A stretch of DNA of 64,000 nucleotides, from assembly GCF_006442315.1 (NCBI RefSeq), contig NZ_VFVY01000023.1:1-64000 (forward strand), given 5' to 3'. Of the stretch, positions 9,153-17,497 are shown piece after piece. Numbering within the stretch: position 1 is the stretch's first letter; each line of letters begins with the position of its first letter. Source of the stretch: Mesorhizobium sp. B2-3-4. GTDB lineage: Bacteria; Pseudomonadota; Alphaproteobacteria; Rhizobiales; Rhizobiaceae. A program made the position numbers and the translations under genes. The notes beneath the pieces were generated by a model. That model saw only the letters and a list, made by a program, of their open reading frames with translations. It was not told the DNA's origin and searched no databases.

Positions 9153-9311
9153 TCAAAGCCGCCCCATCAGCAACAGCACAAGGACCACCACCAGCACCAC
9201 GCCGACAATGCCTGAGGGTCCATAGCCCCAGGAGCGCGAATGCGGCCACGCCGGTACCGCGCCGATGAGGACAAGGATCAGGACGATGATGACGATGGTG
9301 CTGATCGGCAT
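9153..9311 (-). CDS. DUF3309 small membrane protein
   Basis: A 52-residue peptide: an N-terminal hydrophobic helix (STIVIIVLILVLIGAVP), a short conserved middle WPHSRSWGYGPSG, and a second hydrophobic helix (VGVVLVVVLVLLLM). This two-helix pattern with the central W-P-H-S..WGY-P-S-G is the DUF3309 family, common in Alphaproteobacteria and often linked to stress regulons. GGGGAA lies upstream of the ATG at suitable spacing. A GGAAC-N19-TT string, which matches the EcfG/RpoE2 promoter pattern, occurs upstream on the same strand (9396 to 9371) but overlaps a terminator hairpin, so it may be chance. Confidence 0.8.
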   Translation of the reverse strand: MPISTIVIIVLILVLIGAVPAWPHSRSWGYGPSGIVGVVLVVVLVLLLMGRL

Positions 9312-9376
9312 GACGAATTCCCCGCTTTGCGTTGCGTCAAGGCAATGCCTGGCATCACCCGTGGAGGGAGAATGCG

Positions 9377-9407
9377 AAAGGCCGCCCGGTTGTTCCGGGC
9401 GGCCTTT
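9377..9407 (-). terminator. Rho-independent-type terminator after RND operon
   Basis: A perfect 13-base-pair inverted repeat (AAAGGCCGCCCGG and its complement) around a 5-base loop, ending in TTT on both strands. It lies 37 bases past the stop of the RND permease gene and most likely terminates that operon. Confidence 0.75.
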
Positions 9408-9443
9408 GCCGTTCTGTCGGGATCGTCCAGCCGGCAGGCCGGC

Positions 9444-12400
9444 CTACTCCGCCGCCTTCGGGAAGGCGATGGCCGGTTCGGCACCGGCATCGACCGTCGG
9501 CGCCTGCGATGAAATCCTGCCCTTGCCGCGCCGGAATACGCGCCGGAAGAACGCGTAGAAGCGGCTGTTCTTGCTGCGCGTGAAGATCATCAGCATCGAC
9601 GGTGTCACCACCAGCGTCAGCAGGGTGGCGAAGGACAGGCCGAAGACGATTGCCGAGGACAGCGAAATCCACCATTGCGTCGACGGCGCGTTGATCGTCG
9701 TCTCGTGATGGAAGATTTCCAGCCCGAGGCCGAAAGCGATCGGCAACACGCCGAGGATCGCCGACACCGCCGTCAACACGACTGGCCGGGCGCGCTCGCG
9801 GCAGGTCTGCAGCACCGCCTCCATCTTGTCCCAGCCTTCCTCGCGCAGCCGGTCATAGGTGTCGATCAAGACGATGTTGTTGTTCACCACCACGCCGGCC
9901 AGCGCGATGACGCCGATGCCCGACATGACGATGCCGAAAGCCTCGCCCGTCAGGAGCAGGCCGAGGAACACGCCGATCGTCGCCATGACCACGCAGGACA
10001 GCACCAGAAGCACGCTGGTGAACTTGTTGAACTGCATCAGGAGCACCAGGAAGATCAGGAAGATCGCCGCGCCGAAGGCCTTGCCGAGGAAGGCGCTGGC
10101 TTCGGCGCTGTCCTCGTTCGATCCCGCCAGCTTCCAGCGTATGCCGCTGTCGAGCTTCATGTCGGCGACCGCCTTGGTGACCTCGGCCTGCACCGCCGCG
10201 ACCTGTGTTCCGGCGCTGACATTGGCCTGGACGACCACCGTGCGGGCGCCGTCGATGCGGTTGAGGGTACCGACGGTCGGCTCGGGCTTGCGCACGACGA
10301 AATTCGAGATCGGCACAGAGCCCTGCGAGGTCTGCACCCTGAGTTCGTCCAGCGTCGACAGCGTGCGCCGGTCCTCGGGCAGGCGCAGCCTGATATCGAC
10401 GGCGTCGTCGGCGCCGGCGGGCCTGTATTCCGAGAGCTTCAACCCGTTGGTCACCAATTGTACCACCGTGCCGACCGCGGTCGGGCTGATGCCGTACTGC
10501 GCCGCCTTGGCGCGGTCGACATCGAGCGCCCAGTCGACGCCGGGAGGCGGCAGGCCGTCGGAAACATCGATGACGCCTGGCACCTTGGCAATGCGCGCCG
10601 CCACGGCGCGGGCCTGATCGTCGAGGCCCTTGGGGTCGACGGCGGAAAGCCTGATCTGGATCGCCTTGCCGGTCGGCGGACCGGCTTCCGGCACGCGAAC
10701 CTCGACATCGACGCCGGGAATGCCGGCCATGACGCCGCGCAGCTCGTCCAGGATCTGGTTCGCGGACTTGCGCTCACGCCAATCGATGAACTCATACTGG
10801 ATGACGCCGACCACATCTTCCGGCACGTCCTGGCCACCGCCCTGCGTCTTGCCAACGCGGGTGTAGACCGATTTGACGCCGGGCCAGCCGAGCAGCCGGT
10901 TTTCGGCGATCTTGGTCGCCGTATCCATCTCGGCCAGCGAAAGGTTGCCGCGGGCATGCACATAGAGCAGGCCGTAATCGGGCTCGACGCTGGGGAAGAA
11001 CTCGACACCGGCGCCATATTTCGAATAGGCGAAGCCGACACCGGTCAGCAACACGGTGGTAAGCACCAGGACGGTGATGGGGAAGCGAACCGCCTGCTTG
11101 ACGAGCGCCATGTACCAGCCGTCGCGATTGGCGTCCTCATGATGCTCGGGCGGCTTGGCGAAGATCGCGCCCAGCGTCGGCGCGAACACCAGCGCATAGA
11201 GCATCGAGGCCGATAGCGTGACGATCAGCGTGATCGGCATGTACTTCATGAAGTCGCCGATGATGCCGGGCCAGAACAGAAGCGGCGAGAAGGCGGCGAT
11301 GCGCGTCATCGTCGCGGCGATCACTGGACCAGCCATGCGCTTGGCGGCCAGCGTGAAGGCCTCTGCCTTGGGCATGCCTTCGGCCATGCGCCGCTCGGCG
11401 AATTCGGTGACGATGATGGCGTCGTCGACCAGCATGCCGACCGCCAGGATGAGGCTGAACAGCACGATCATGTTGATCGTGTAGCCCATCATCGCCAACA
11501 AAAGGATGCCGATCAGGAAGGATGAAGGAATGGCAAGCCCGATCAGCAGCGAGGCGCGTCCCGACAGCGCATAGAGGATGACGATGAACACCAGGATGAC
11601 GGCAATCATCACGTGGTTCTGGAGGTCGCCGAGCAACTGATTGACGAAGACCGACTTGTCCTGTGTGTAGGTGACGTTCATGCCTTCGGGCATTGTCTTG
11701 ACGAAGGCGTCGGACACTTCCCTGACCTTGGTCAGGGTGTCGATCAGATTGGCGCCGATGCGCTTCTTGACTTCGATGGCGATGGCCGGCTTGCCGTTGA
11801 GGCGGGTGATCGTCTCGGCGTCCTTGAAGGTCGAACGGATCGTGGCGATGTCCTTGGCCTGCACCACGGCATTGGGCGTAGCGACGACCGGCAGGTTGGC
11901 GACGTCCTCGGGCGTCTCGATCAGCGACGGGACCTTGACCGCATATTTGCCTTCCGACCCCTCGAGATTGCCGGCGGCGACGAGACTGTTGGAAGCCCCG
12001 ACACCTTGCATCACCTGGTCGAGCTGCAGTCCGTAGGAAGACAGCTTCATCGGATCGATGACGACTTCGACGAGGTCGTCGCGCGAACCCTGCAGCGAAC
12101 CTTCCAGCACGCCGGGCACCTCCTCGATGCGGTCGCGCAATTCGCGCGCGGCGGCTGTCAGCACGCGCTCGGGCAATTCGCCCGACAGCGTCACGACGAG
12201 GACGGGAAACTCGGAGATGTTGACCTCGGTGACGACAGGCTCTTCGGCCGCCTGCGGCAGGTCGGCCTTGCCGTCCTGCACCTTGGAGCGCGTGTCCTGC
12301 AGCGCTGTCGCGAGATTGGTCTGCGGCTGGAACTCGACCAGCACATAGCCGCCGCCCTGGAACGCGGCCGAACGCATTTCCTTGAGGCCCTTCAGGCTCT

Positions 12401-12614
12401 TCAGCTTGCTTTCCATCGGGCGCAGCAGAAGCCGCTCGGAATCCTCCGGCGAAATGCCCTGATAGATCAGGCTGACATACATCATCGGAATAGGAACGTC
12501 CGGTTCCGCTTCCTTCGGCGTCGACTCATACGCAACCCAGCCCGCCAGCAGCAGGAAGACCAGGACCGATATGGTCAGGCGGGCATTGTTGATCGCGAGT
12601 TTGACGATATCCAT
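9444..12614 (-). CDS. RND efflux transporter permease (AcrB/HAE1 family)
   Basis: A 1056-residue proton-driven exporter of the inner membrane, the pump part of a tripartite efflux system. It shows the RND layout: TM1 at about 10-30, a large periplasmic loop, TM2-6 with the LAVGMLVDDAI motif carrying the paired aspartates of the proton relay in TM4, a second periplasmic loop and TM7-12. Length and the DD pair place it with hydrophobic/amphiphilic drug exporters rather than heavy-metal CzcA pumps. It follows its adaptor gene by 82 bases in one operon. No outer-membrane TolC-like gene is in this cluster, so a channel encoded elsewhere must complete it. Confidence 0.95.
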   Translation of the reverse strand: MDIVKLAINNARLTISVLVFLLLAGWVAYESTPKEAEPDVPIPMMYVSLIYQGISPEDSERLLLRPMESKLKSLKGLKEMRSAAFQGGGYVLVEFQPQTNLATALQDTRSKVQDGKADLPQAAEEPVVTEVNISEFPVLVVTLSGELPERVLTAAARELRDRIEEVPGVLEGSLQGSRDDLVEVVIDPMKLSSYGLQLDQVMQGVGASNSLVAAGNLEGSEGKYAVKVPSLIETPEDVANLPVVATPNAVVQAKDIATIRSTFKDAETITRLNGKPAIAIEVKKRIGANLIDTLTKVREVSDAFVKTMPEGMNVTYTQDKSVFVNQLLGDLQNHVMIAVILVFIVILYALSGRASLLIGLAIPSSFLIGILLLAMMGYTINMIVLFSLILAVGMLVDDAIIVTEFAERRMAEGMPKAEAFTLAAKRMAGPVIAATMTRIAAFSPLLFWPGIIGDFMKYMPITLIVTLSASMLYALVFAPTLGAIFAKPPEHHEDANRDGWYMALVKQAVRFPITVLVLTTVLLTGVGFAYSKYGAGVEFFPSVEPDYGLLYVHARGNLSLAEMDTATKIAENRLLGWPGVKSVYTRVGKTQGGGQDVPEDVVGVIQYEFIDWRERKSANQILDELRGVMAGIPGVDVEVRVPEAGPPTGKAIQIRLSAVDPKGLDDQARAVAARIAKVPGVIDVSDGLPPPGVDWALDVDRAKAAQYGISPTAVGTVVQLVTNGLKLSEYRPAGADDAVDIRLRLPEDRRTLSTLDELRVQTSQGSVPISNFVVRKPEPTVGTLNRIDGARTVVVQANVSAGTQVAAVQAEVTKAVADMKLDSGIRWKLAGSNEDSAEASAFLGKAFGAAIFLIFLVLLMQFNKFTSVLLVLSCVVMATIGVFLGLLLTGEAFGIVMSGIGVIALAGVVVNNNIVLIDTYDRLREEGWDKMEAVLQTCRERARPVVLTAVSAILGVLPIAFGLGLEIFHHETTINAPSTQWWISLSSAIVFGLSFATLLTLVVTPSMLMIFTRSKNSRFYAFFRRVFRRGKGRISSQAPTVDAGAEPAIAFPKAAE

Positions 12615-12696
12615 TGGCTAACGCCTATTCTCAAGATTTCAGGAGCTGCATTGCAGCCGGTTGTCCCCGCCCGGGGGCATCCGTCGCAAGCTCAGG

Positions 12697-13869
12697 CTAC
12701 TGCGTTCCCGCAGTCGCTTCGCCCAACAGTTTCTGGATGGTCGCCTGGTCGGCGTCGACCGGCTTGACCATGTCGCCTTCCTTGACCAGTTCCTGGCCGG
12801 CAACGATGACGCGCGCATCGGCGGGAATGCCGCCAAGCACGAGACCCCTGGGCGAATCGTCGACCAGGTCGATCGGGAAGAACACCACCTTGTTGTCCTT
12901 GTCGACAGCGCGGATGCCCAGATCGCCCCTGTCACCCAGCGTCACCACCGAGCGCGGCAGCATGACCGCGTCGGTCGGCTGCGCGCTGAGCGCGATCTCG
13001 GCCGTCATGCCGGCGGGCACCGAGCCATCGGCATTGGGGATGGCGATCTCCACACGGAAGGTGCGGGTTGCCGACGAGGCATCGCGGCTGATGTAGCGCA
13101 CGGTACCTTCGACGGTCTTGCCGCTGACCAGCCGCACGGCGGCCTTGTCGTCGAGCTTGAGATAGCCGAGGTCGCGCTCGCTGATCTCACCGCGCGCGAT
13201 GACCGGATCGAGCTTGAGGATGGTCGCCACCTCGCCGCCCTGCATGACCGAGCTGCCGAGTTCCACCGGCACCCGGTCGATGACACCGTCGAAGGGCGCC
13301 TTGACCTCGTTGCGGTCGAGTTCGGCCTGCGCGGTATCCAACTGGGATTGCGCCTGGGTCAGGTTCGAGCGTGCGGTATCGAGCTGCAGCTTCGGCAAAT
13401 TGCCCGTTTTGGCCAGCCGCTCGGCCGCGCCGAGTTCCGCCTTGCGCTGTGTCACCAGCTGCCTGGCATTGTCGACCATCGAAATCTTTTCTTCCGCGGC
13501 CAGCATCAGCACCAGGTCACCGGTCTTGACGTGATCGCCCTGCTTCACCGGCAGCTTTTCGATGACGCCGGCAACGCGGGTCGCCAGCACCGCACGCTTG
13601 TCGGCCTCGGTCAGCCCCGAAATGCGGATGGCGCGCGCATAGGTCTTGCGCGGTGGCGTCACCACCGCGACCGTGCGCGGTGCGGCTTTCGGCTCTGCGT
13701 CAGCCTTGGGCTTGGCGGCATCCGGCGCCTTTGCCGGGTCTCCCGCCTTCTGGCCGTCGGCGGCGGCGCTGCCGACCGAGGAGAACTCGCCAGTCGCCAT
13801 CCAGGCTGCGAAACCGATGAGCACAACAATGGCTGCAAGCTTGTGAAACCTGATTTTAGGCATCGTCAT
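12697..13869 (-). CDS. RND efflux periplasmic adaptor subunit (HlyD/MFP family)
   Basis: A 390-residue membrane fusion protein that bridges the RND pump and an outer-membrane channel. An N-terminal hydrophobic segment (9-24) serves as membrane anchor or signal, followed by a Lys/Ala/Pro-rich linker (38-62), a biotinyl-lipoyl half motif (GVIEKLPVKQGDHVKTGDLV), an alpha-helical hairpin (about 125-180), the second lipoyl half (KAPFDGVI) and the beta-barrel and membrane-proximal domains. First gene of the operon with the permease. No divergent local regulator is adjacent; AAAGTTGCA repeats lie about 115-150 bases upstream. Confidence 0.93.
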   Translation of the reverse strand: MTMPKIRFHKLAAIVVLIGFAAWMATGEFSSVGSAAADGQKAGDPAKAPDAAKPKADAEPKAAPRTVAVVTPPRKTYARAIRISGLTEADKRAVLATRVAGVIEKLPVKQGDHVKTGDLVLMLAAEEKISMVDNARQLVTQRKAELGAAERLAKTGNLPKLQLDTARSNLTQAQSQLDTAQAELDRNEVKAPFDGVIDRVPVELGSSVMQGGEVATILKLDPVIARGEISERDLGYLKLDDKAAVRLVSGKTVEGTVRYISRDASSATRTFRVEIAIPNADGSVPAGMTAEIALSAQPTDAVMLPRSVVTLGDRGDLGIRAVDKDNKVVFFPIDLVDDSPRGLVLGGIPADARVIVAGQELVKEGDMVKPVDADQATIQKLLGEATAGTQ

Positions 13870-14628
13870 TTTTCCACTGCGGGTTCGGCCAGCACCGCGC
13901 CTTCATGACGCGGGCGCGTCGCCGATATGGGTGCGCGCCTGACCGTGTTCAAATTGCCGTGATAGGCGAGCGCGCTTCTACATCAAAGTTGCATCGCAAT
14001 ATAGTCCGAAAGTTGCAGCAGCATTGCGTAGCCGGACAAGGTGTGGCCGCCATGAAACGGTGTTCAAGACTTGCCAGGCTGGTTCGACGAAGACTGCAGC
14101 CGGCTCGCGACGCGCCCGAACCTTGCCGCCGCCGATCGGTTCGCGGCCGCCTGAATGCCGCCGGCAATCCCAGGAATTCAGTCGCATTCCCTGCCGTGTC
14201 TCCGACCACAGGCAGGTCGCCAACAATCGATCGAGGCCGGCCGGCCCTGCGAAAGATGATGGCCGGCGATGCTTGTTTGCTTGATCAACATGCTGGAATT
14301 GCTTGCGAAATGAGCGGCGGGCCGGCCTGCCGGCATTGCCGGGCCCCGGTCCGCCGGAGACACGCCCGATGTTGAAAATGTCAGATGCGCCGAGTGTCGG
14401 GCTTCATCGGACCGAGGTGGCGTGGTGTTCGCAACGTGGCGCGCGCCGAGATGCCGACGCCGGAACGGCGTCCGCGCGGCGCACCGTTGGCAATTGCGTA
14501 TCGCGCGCTGCGTCCGCCGCTTCGACCGCTTCGGGGGATCCTATCATCGCCATGGTGGCAGCAGGCGTCAGCATGATGATGGCGAGGCGCACACGCCTGG
14601 GTTGTCGACCCGCCGCACCGTGCCGCGC
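13870..14628. other. 759-base region without a confident gene
   Basis: No reading frame here has a good start, ribosome binding site and protein-like composition; the longest frames are Arg/Pro-rich shadows. What is visible is a nonamer AAAGTTGCA occurring twice, at 13985-13993 and 14009-14017, 24 bases apart, the first part of a TTGC-ATC-GCAA inverted repeat (13989-13999). The repeats sit upstream of the efflux operon and could be an operator. The rest shows nothing I can name; a decayed gene cannot be excluded. Confidence 0.5.
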
Positions 14629-15705
14629 TCATTCCGATTTCCGGAAGACCTCGCTGATCGTCTTGATCGACCCGGCATCTTTCACGCGATAGCCCGGCAA
14701 TTGCGATATGGCGGCATGGAACTCCTCGCCGCGCATGATCGACAGCACACGCCGCACAGCCTCCACTTCGAGGATCTGCTTCTTGCAGACGAAGAAATAG
14801 TCCTCGGTCAGTATTCGCACGAAATCGAGCCCAAACTGCCTGGCGGCTGCCTCCACGCCGAAGGCCACGTCGGCGAGGTCGCTGGCGACATAGGCGGCGA
14901 CCGCGGCATGGGTGAATTCGGAATGCTCGTAGCCGTTGATGCGCGTGCCATCGAGCCCGTGCTGCGCCAGCAGCTGTTCGAACAAGAGCCTGGTGCCTGA
15001 ATCGGGATCGCGGTTGACGAAGCGGATCGACGGATCGAGCAGCCGTTCCAGCGAGGTGATGCCGAGCGGATTGCCGCGCCTGACCATGAGACCCATTTCG
15101 CGCGTGACGAAGGAGATGACGCGGTGGACGCTCGGCGTCAGCCAGCCCTTGCTGGCGGCGATCGCCCGCTTGCGCAGTTCGCCCTGCGGCAGATGCAGGC
15201 CGGCGAGATCGCAACCATCATGAGCAAGCGAGGCCAGCGAGTTCTGGTTGCTGACATAGCGGAAATCGACGCCGATATCGGGCTCGCGGCTGAGAATCTC
15301 GCGCAGCTTCGGCACGGCAAAACCGTGGCTGGCGTGAACCCGCAACACCAGCGGGCCATGCGGCAGCATCTGGTTGATCTCGGTTTCCAGCTCCTGCGAC
15401 AGGTTCTGCAGCAAGGGACGAAGCCGGGCCTCCAGGCGCTGCCCGGCCCAGACCAGCTTGTCGCCGAACGGCGTCAGGCTGGTGCCGCTGCCCTGCTTGC
15501 GCACCACCAGCGGCATGTTGAAGAAATCGGACCATTTCTCGATCAGGTTCCAGGCATGCCGATAGGAAATCTCAGCCTTGTCGGCGGCCGAGGTGATCTT
15601 TCCCGTCGCACGTATCTCGGCCAGGAAATCCAGCATGATCTGCAACGATTGCTGATCTTCGCGCCGTCGGAAGCGCCATACCGGGTCGATCTCGATCTTG
15701 ATCAT
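14629..15705 (-). CDS. transcriptional regulator: ModE-like HTH plus substrate-binding domain
   Basis: A 358-residue regulator in two parts. Residues 15-110 form a ModE/LysR-like winged helix-turn-helix (KITSAADKAEISYRHAWNLIEKWSDFF, then LVVRKQGSGTSLTPFG). Residues about 125-350 resemble a type-2 periplasmic solute-binding domain (VLRVHASHGFAVPKLREIL at its start, RFVNRDPDSGTR as a likely ligand loop, and HSEFTHAAVAAYVASDLADVAFG). Such proteins read a cytoplasmic small molecule or anion. The start chosen has a GGAGGAG ribosome binding site; a longer frame upstream lacks one. It is divergent from the aldehyde dehydrogenase-formyltransferase genes and very likely controls them. Confidence 0.85.
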   Translation of the reverse strand: MIKIEIDPVWRFRRREDQQSLQIMLDFLAEIRATGKITSAADKAEISYRHAWNLIEKWSDFFNMPLVVRKQGSGTSLTPFGDKLVWAGQRLEARLRPLLQNLSQELETEINQMLPHGPLVLRVHASHGFAVPKLREILSREPDIGVDFRYVSNQNSLASLAHDGCDLAGLHLPQGELRKRAIAASKGWLTPSVHRVISFVTREMGLMVRRGNPLGITSLERLLDPSIRFVNRDPDSGTRLLFEQLLAQHGLDGTRINGYEHSEFTHAAVAAYVASDLADVAFGVEAAARQFGLDFVRILTEDYFFVCKKQILEVEAVRRVLSIMRGEEFHAAISQLPGYRVKDAGSIKTISEVFRKSE

Positions 15706-15740
15706 CGGCCTTCTCCTCCCGGAAGCGGATGTGCAGTAGA

Positions 15741-15840
15741 GATATATGAACTCAACATCATATCTTTGACCAGCACGAGATAGGAGCCGCCCTTCATATC
15801 TTTGCCTGGGATGATAGGCAACAAATATCATATTCCCAGG
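15741..15840. promoter_or_regulatory. repeat-rich divergent control region (probable operator)
   Basis: Between the regulator and the aldehyde dehydrogenase gene, CATATCTTTG occurs twice (15759-15768 and 15795-15804, 36 bases apart), and CCTGGGATGATA (15805-15816) is mirrored by TATCA..TCCCAGG (15826-15840), giving an interrupted inverted repeat. Another CATATA element is near the ribosome binding site. Such a mix of direct and inverted repeats is typical of a binding region for a dimeric or tetrameric regulator; the divergent regulator is the obvious candidate. Confidence 0.5.
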
Positions 15841-15935
15841 GATTTGCCGTGGATGTAGGTTTCGCTGCGACAAGGCAGGTCGTGGCTTCGCTCGCCACAT
15901 ATGCAATCAAGTTCATATATTGGGAGAAAAGCCGC

Positions 15936-17390
15936 ATGCTCACCCGCGCCTCCGACCAGACACACAATCTGTTGATCGATGGGCGCCGCGTCGCGGCGCT
16001 GTCCGGTCGCACTTTCGAAACGGTGAACCCCGCCACCGGCGAGGTGATCGCCAAGATCGCCGAGGCTGGCGTGGACGATGTCGACGCCGCCGTGCGCTCA
16101 GCCCGCGCGGCGTTCGAAGGCCCATGGAAGCGTCTGCGCGCCGCCGAGCGCGGGCAGTTGATGCTGAAGCTCGCCGACCTCATCCGCCGAGACGAGGAAG
16201 AGCTGGTCAATCTGGAGAGCCTCGATTCCGGCAAGCCGGTCTCGGCCATTCGCCGCCAGGATCTGCCAGCCGTCCTCGATACGCTGACCTACTATGCCGG
16301 CATGGCCGACAAGATAAACGGTCAGGTCATTCCGGCGCGTACCGATGCGCTCACCTACACCGTGCGCGAGCCGCTCGGCGTCGTCGCCGCGATCATCCCG
16401 TGGAACTTTCCGCTGATGATCGGCATGTGGAAGATCGCGCCGGCGCTGGCCTGCGGCTGCACGGTCGTGCTGAAGCCCGCCGAGATCACGCCGCTGACCG
16501 CACTCAAGATCGGGGAACTGGCGCTCGAAGCCGGCTTCCCCGCCGGTGTCCTCAATGTCGTGCCTGGCTTCGGCAAGGTCGCCGGCCAGGCGCTGGTCGA
16601 TCATCCCGATGTCGATAAGATCACCTTCACCGGCTCGCCGGTCGTCGGACGCCAGATCCTGCAGGGCGCCTCCGGCAATCTGAAGCGCGTGACGCTGGAA
16701 CTCGGCGGCAAGTCCGCCAACATCATCTTCCCGGATGCCGACCTCGATGCCGCGGTCAAGGCAGCGGGCTCCGGCATCTTCTTCAACACCGGCCAGGTCT
16801 GTTCGGCAGGCTCGCGCATCCTGGCACATGAGTCGATCTATGACGAAGTCGTCCAGAGGCTCGCGGCCCGCGCCGAATCCACCCGCATCGGTAACCCGCT
16901 GGAAGCCTCGACGGCGATGGGCCCGCTGGTCTCCGAGGTGCAGATGAAGCGCGTACTCGACTATATCGAGGTCGGCCGCAATGAAGGCGCAACCGTGGTC
17001 ACCGGCGGCAGCCGCCATGGCGATGTCGGCTATTTCGTCAAGCCGACGGTATTCGCCAATGTCGAGCACCAGATGCGCATCTCGCAGGAAGAGATTTTCG
17101 GACCTGTCGCCACGGTCATCAAATTCACCGACGAAGCCGATGCGCTCAGGCTTGCCAACGGCACCGTCTACAGCCTCGCCGCCGGCGTTTGGAGCTCCGA
17201 CATCGGCCGTGTCCATCGCTTCGCCAGGGAGCTGAAGGCCGGCACGGTCTGGGTCAATACCTATGGCCCGACCGACATCCGCCTGCCCTGGGGCGGGTCG
17301 CGCGATTCCGGCTTCGGCCGCGAGCATGGCGACGCCGCGATCGAGAATTTCACCGAGCAGAAGGTCGTATGGATCCAGACCGGCAAGTGA
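15936..17390 (+). CDS. aldehyde dehydrogenase (ALDH superfamily)
   Basis: A 484-residue NAD(P)-dependent aldehyde dehydrogenase. The cofactor and catalytic motifs are complete: IIPWNFPL (153-160), FTGSP (231-235), general base Glu255 in ELGGKS, catalytic Cys289 in GQVCS, and EEIFGPV later on. It belongs to the ALDH1/betaine-aldehyde type by its overall look. I chose the ATG preceded by GGGAGAA; the frame is open further upstream through the control region. A formyltransferase-like gene follows after 107 bases. In animals, an ALDH of this type is fused to a formyltransferase-like domain in 10-formyltetrahydrofolate dehydrogenase, so the pair may act together on a one-carbon unit. A free aldehyde is the conservative alternative. 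Confidence 0.92.
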   Translation: MLTRASDQTHNLLIDGRRVAALSGRTFETVNPATGEVIAKIAEAGVDDVDAAVRSARAAFEGPWKRLRAAERGQLMLKLADLIRRDEEELVNLESLDSGKPVSAIRRQDLPAVLDTLTYYAGMADKINGQVIPARTDALTYTVREPLGVVAAIIPWNFPLMIGMWKIAPALACGCTVVLKPAEITPLTALKIGELALEAGFPAGVLNVVPGFGKVAGQALVDHPDVDKITFTGSPVVGRQILQGASGNLKRVTLELGGKSANIIFPDADLDAAVKAAGSGIFFNTGQVCSAGSRILAHESIYDEVVQRLAARAESTRIGNPLEASTAMGPLVSEVQMKRVLDYIEVGRNEGATVVTGGSRHGDVGYFVKPTVFANVEHQMRISQEEIFGPVATVIKFTDEADALRLANGTVYSLAAGVWSSDIGRVHRFARELKAGTVWVNTYGPTDIRLPWGGSRDSGFGREHGDAAIENFTEQKVVWIQTGK

Positions 17391-17497
17391 TCCTCCTGCC
17401 CGCCTGAAGCCTCACGTTACGAACCGACATCCACCTTCGCGACCACAGGGGAGCGAGGGCTCACCCGAACTTTGTCCAACGCACAAGGAAGACCATC

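Noticed and set aside
9675..11216. 513-codon open frame opposite the RND permease
   Set aside because: Composition rich in Arg, His, Asp and Gly; fully overlaps a permease with complete motifs.
14404..14592. Possible small exported peptide on the minus strand after the ModE-like regulator
   Set aside because: Starts at GTG with no ribosome binding site; composition beyond the first 15 residues is Arg/Ala-rich like the other shadows.
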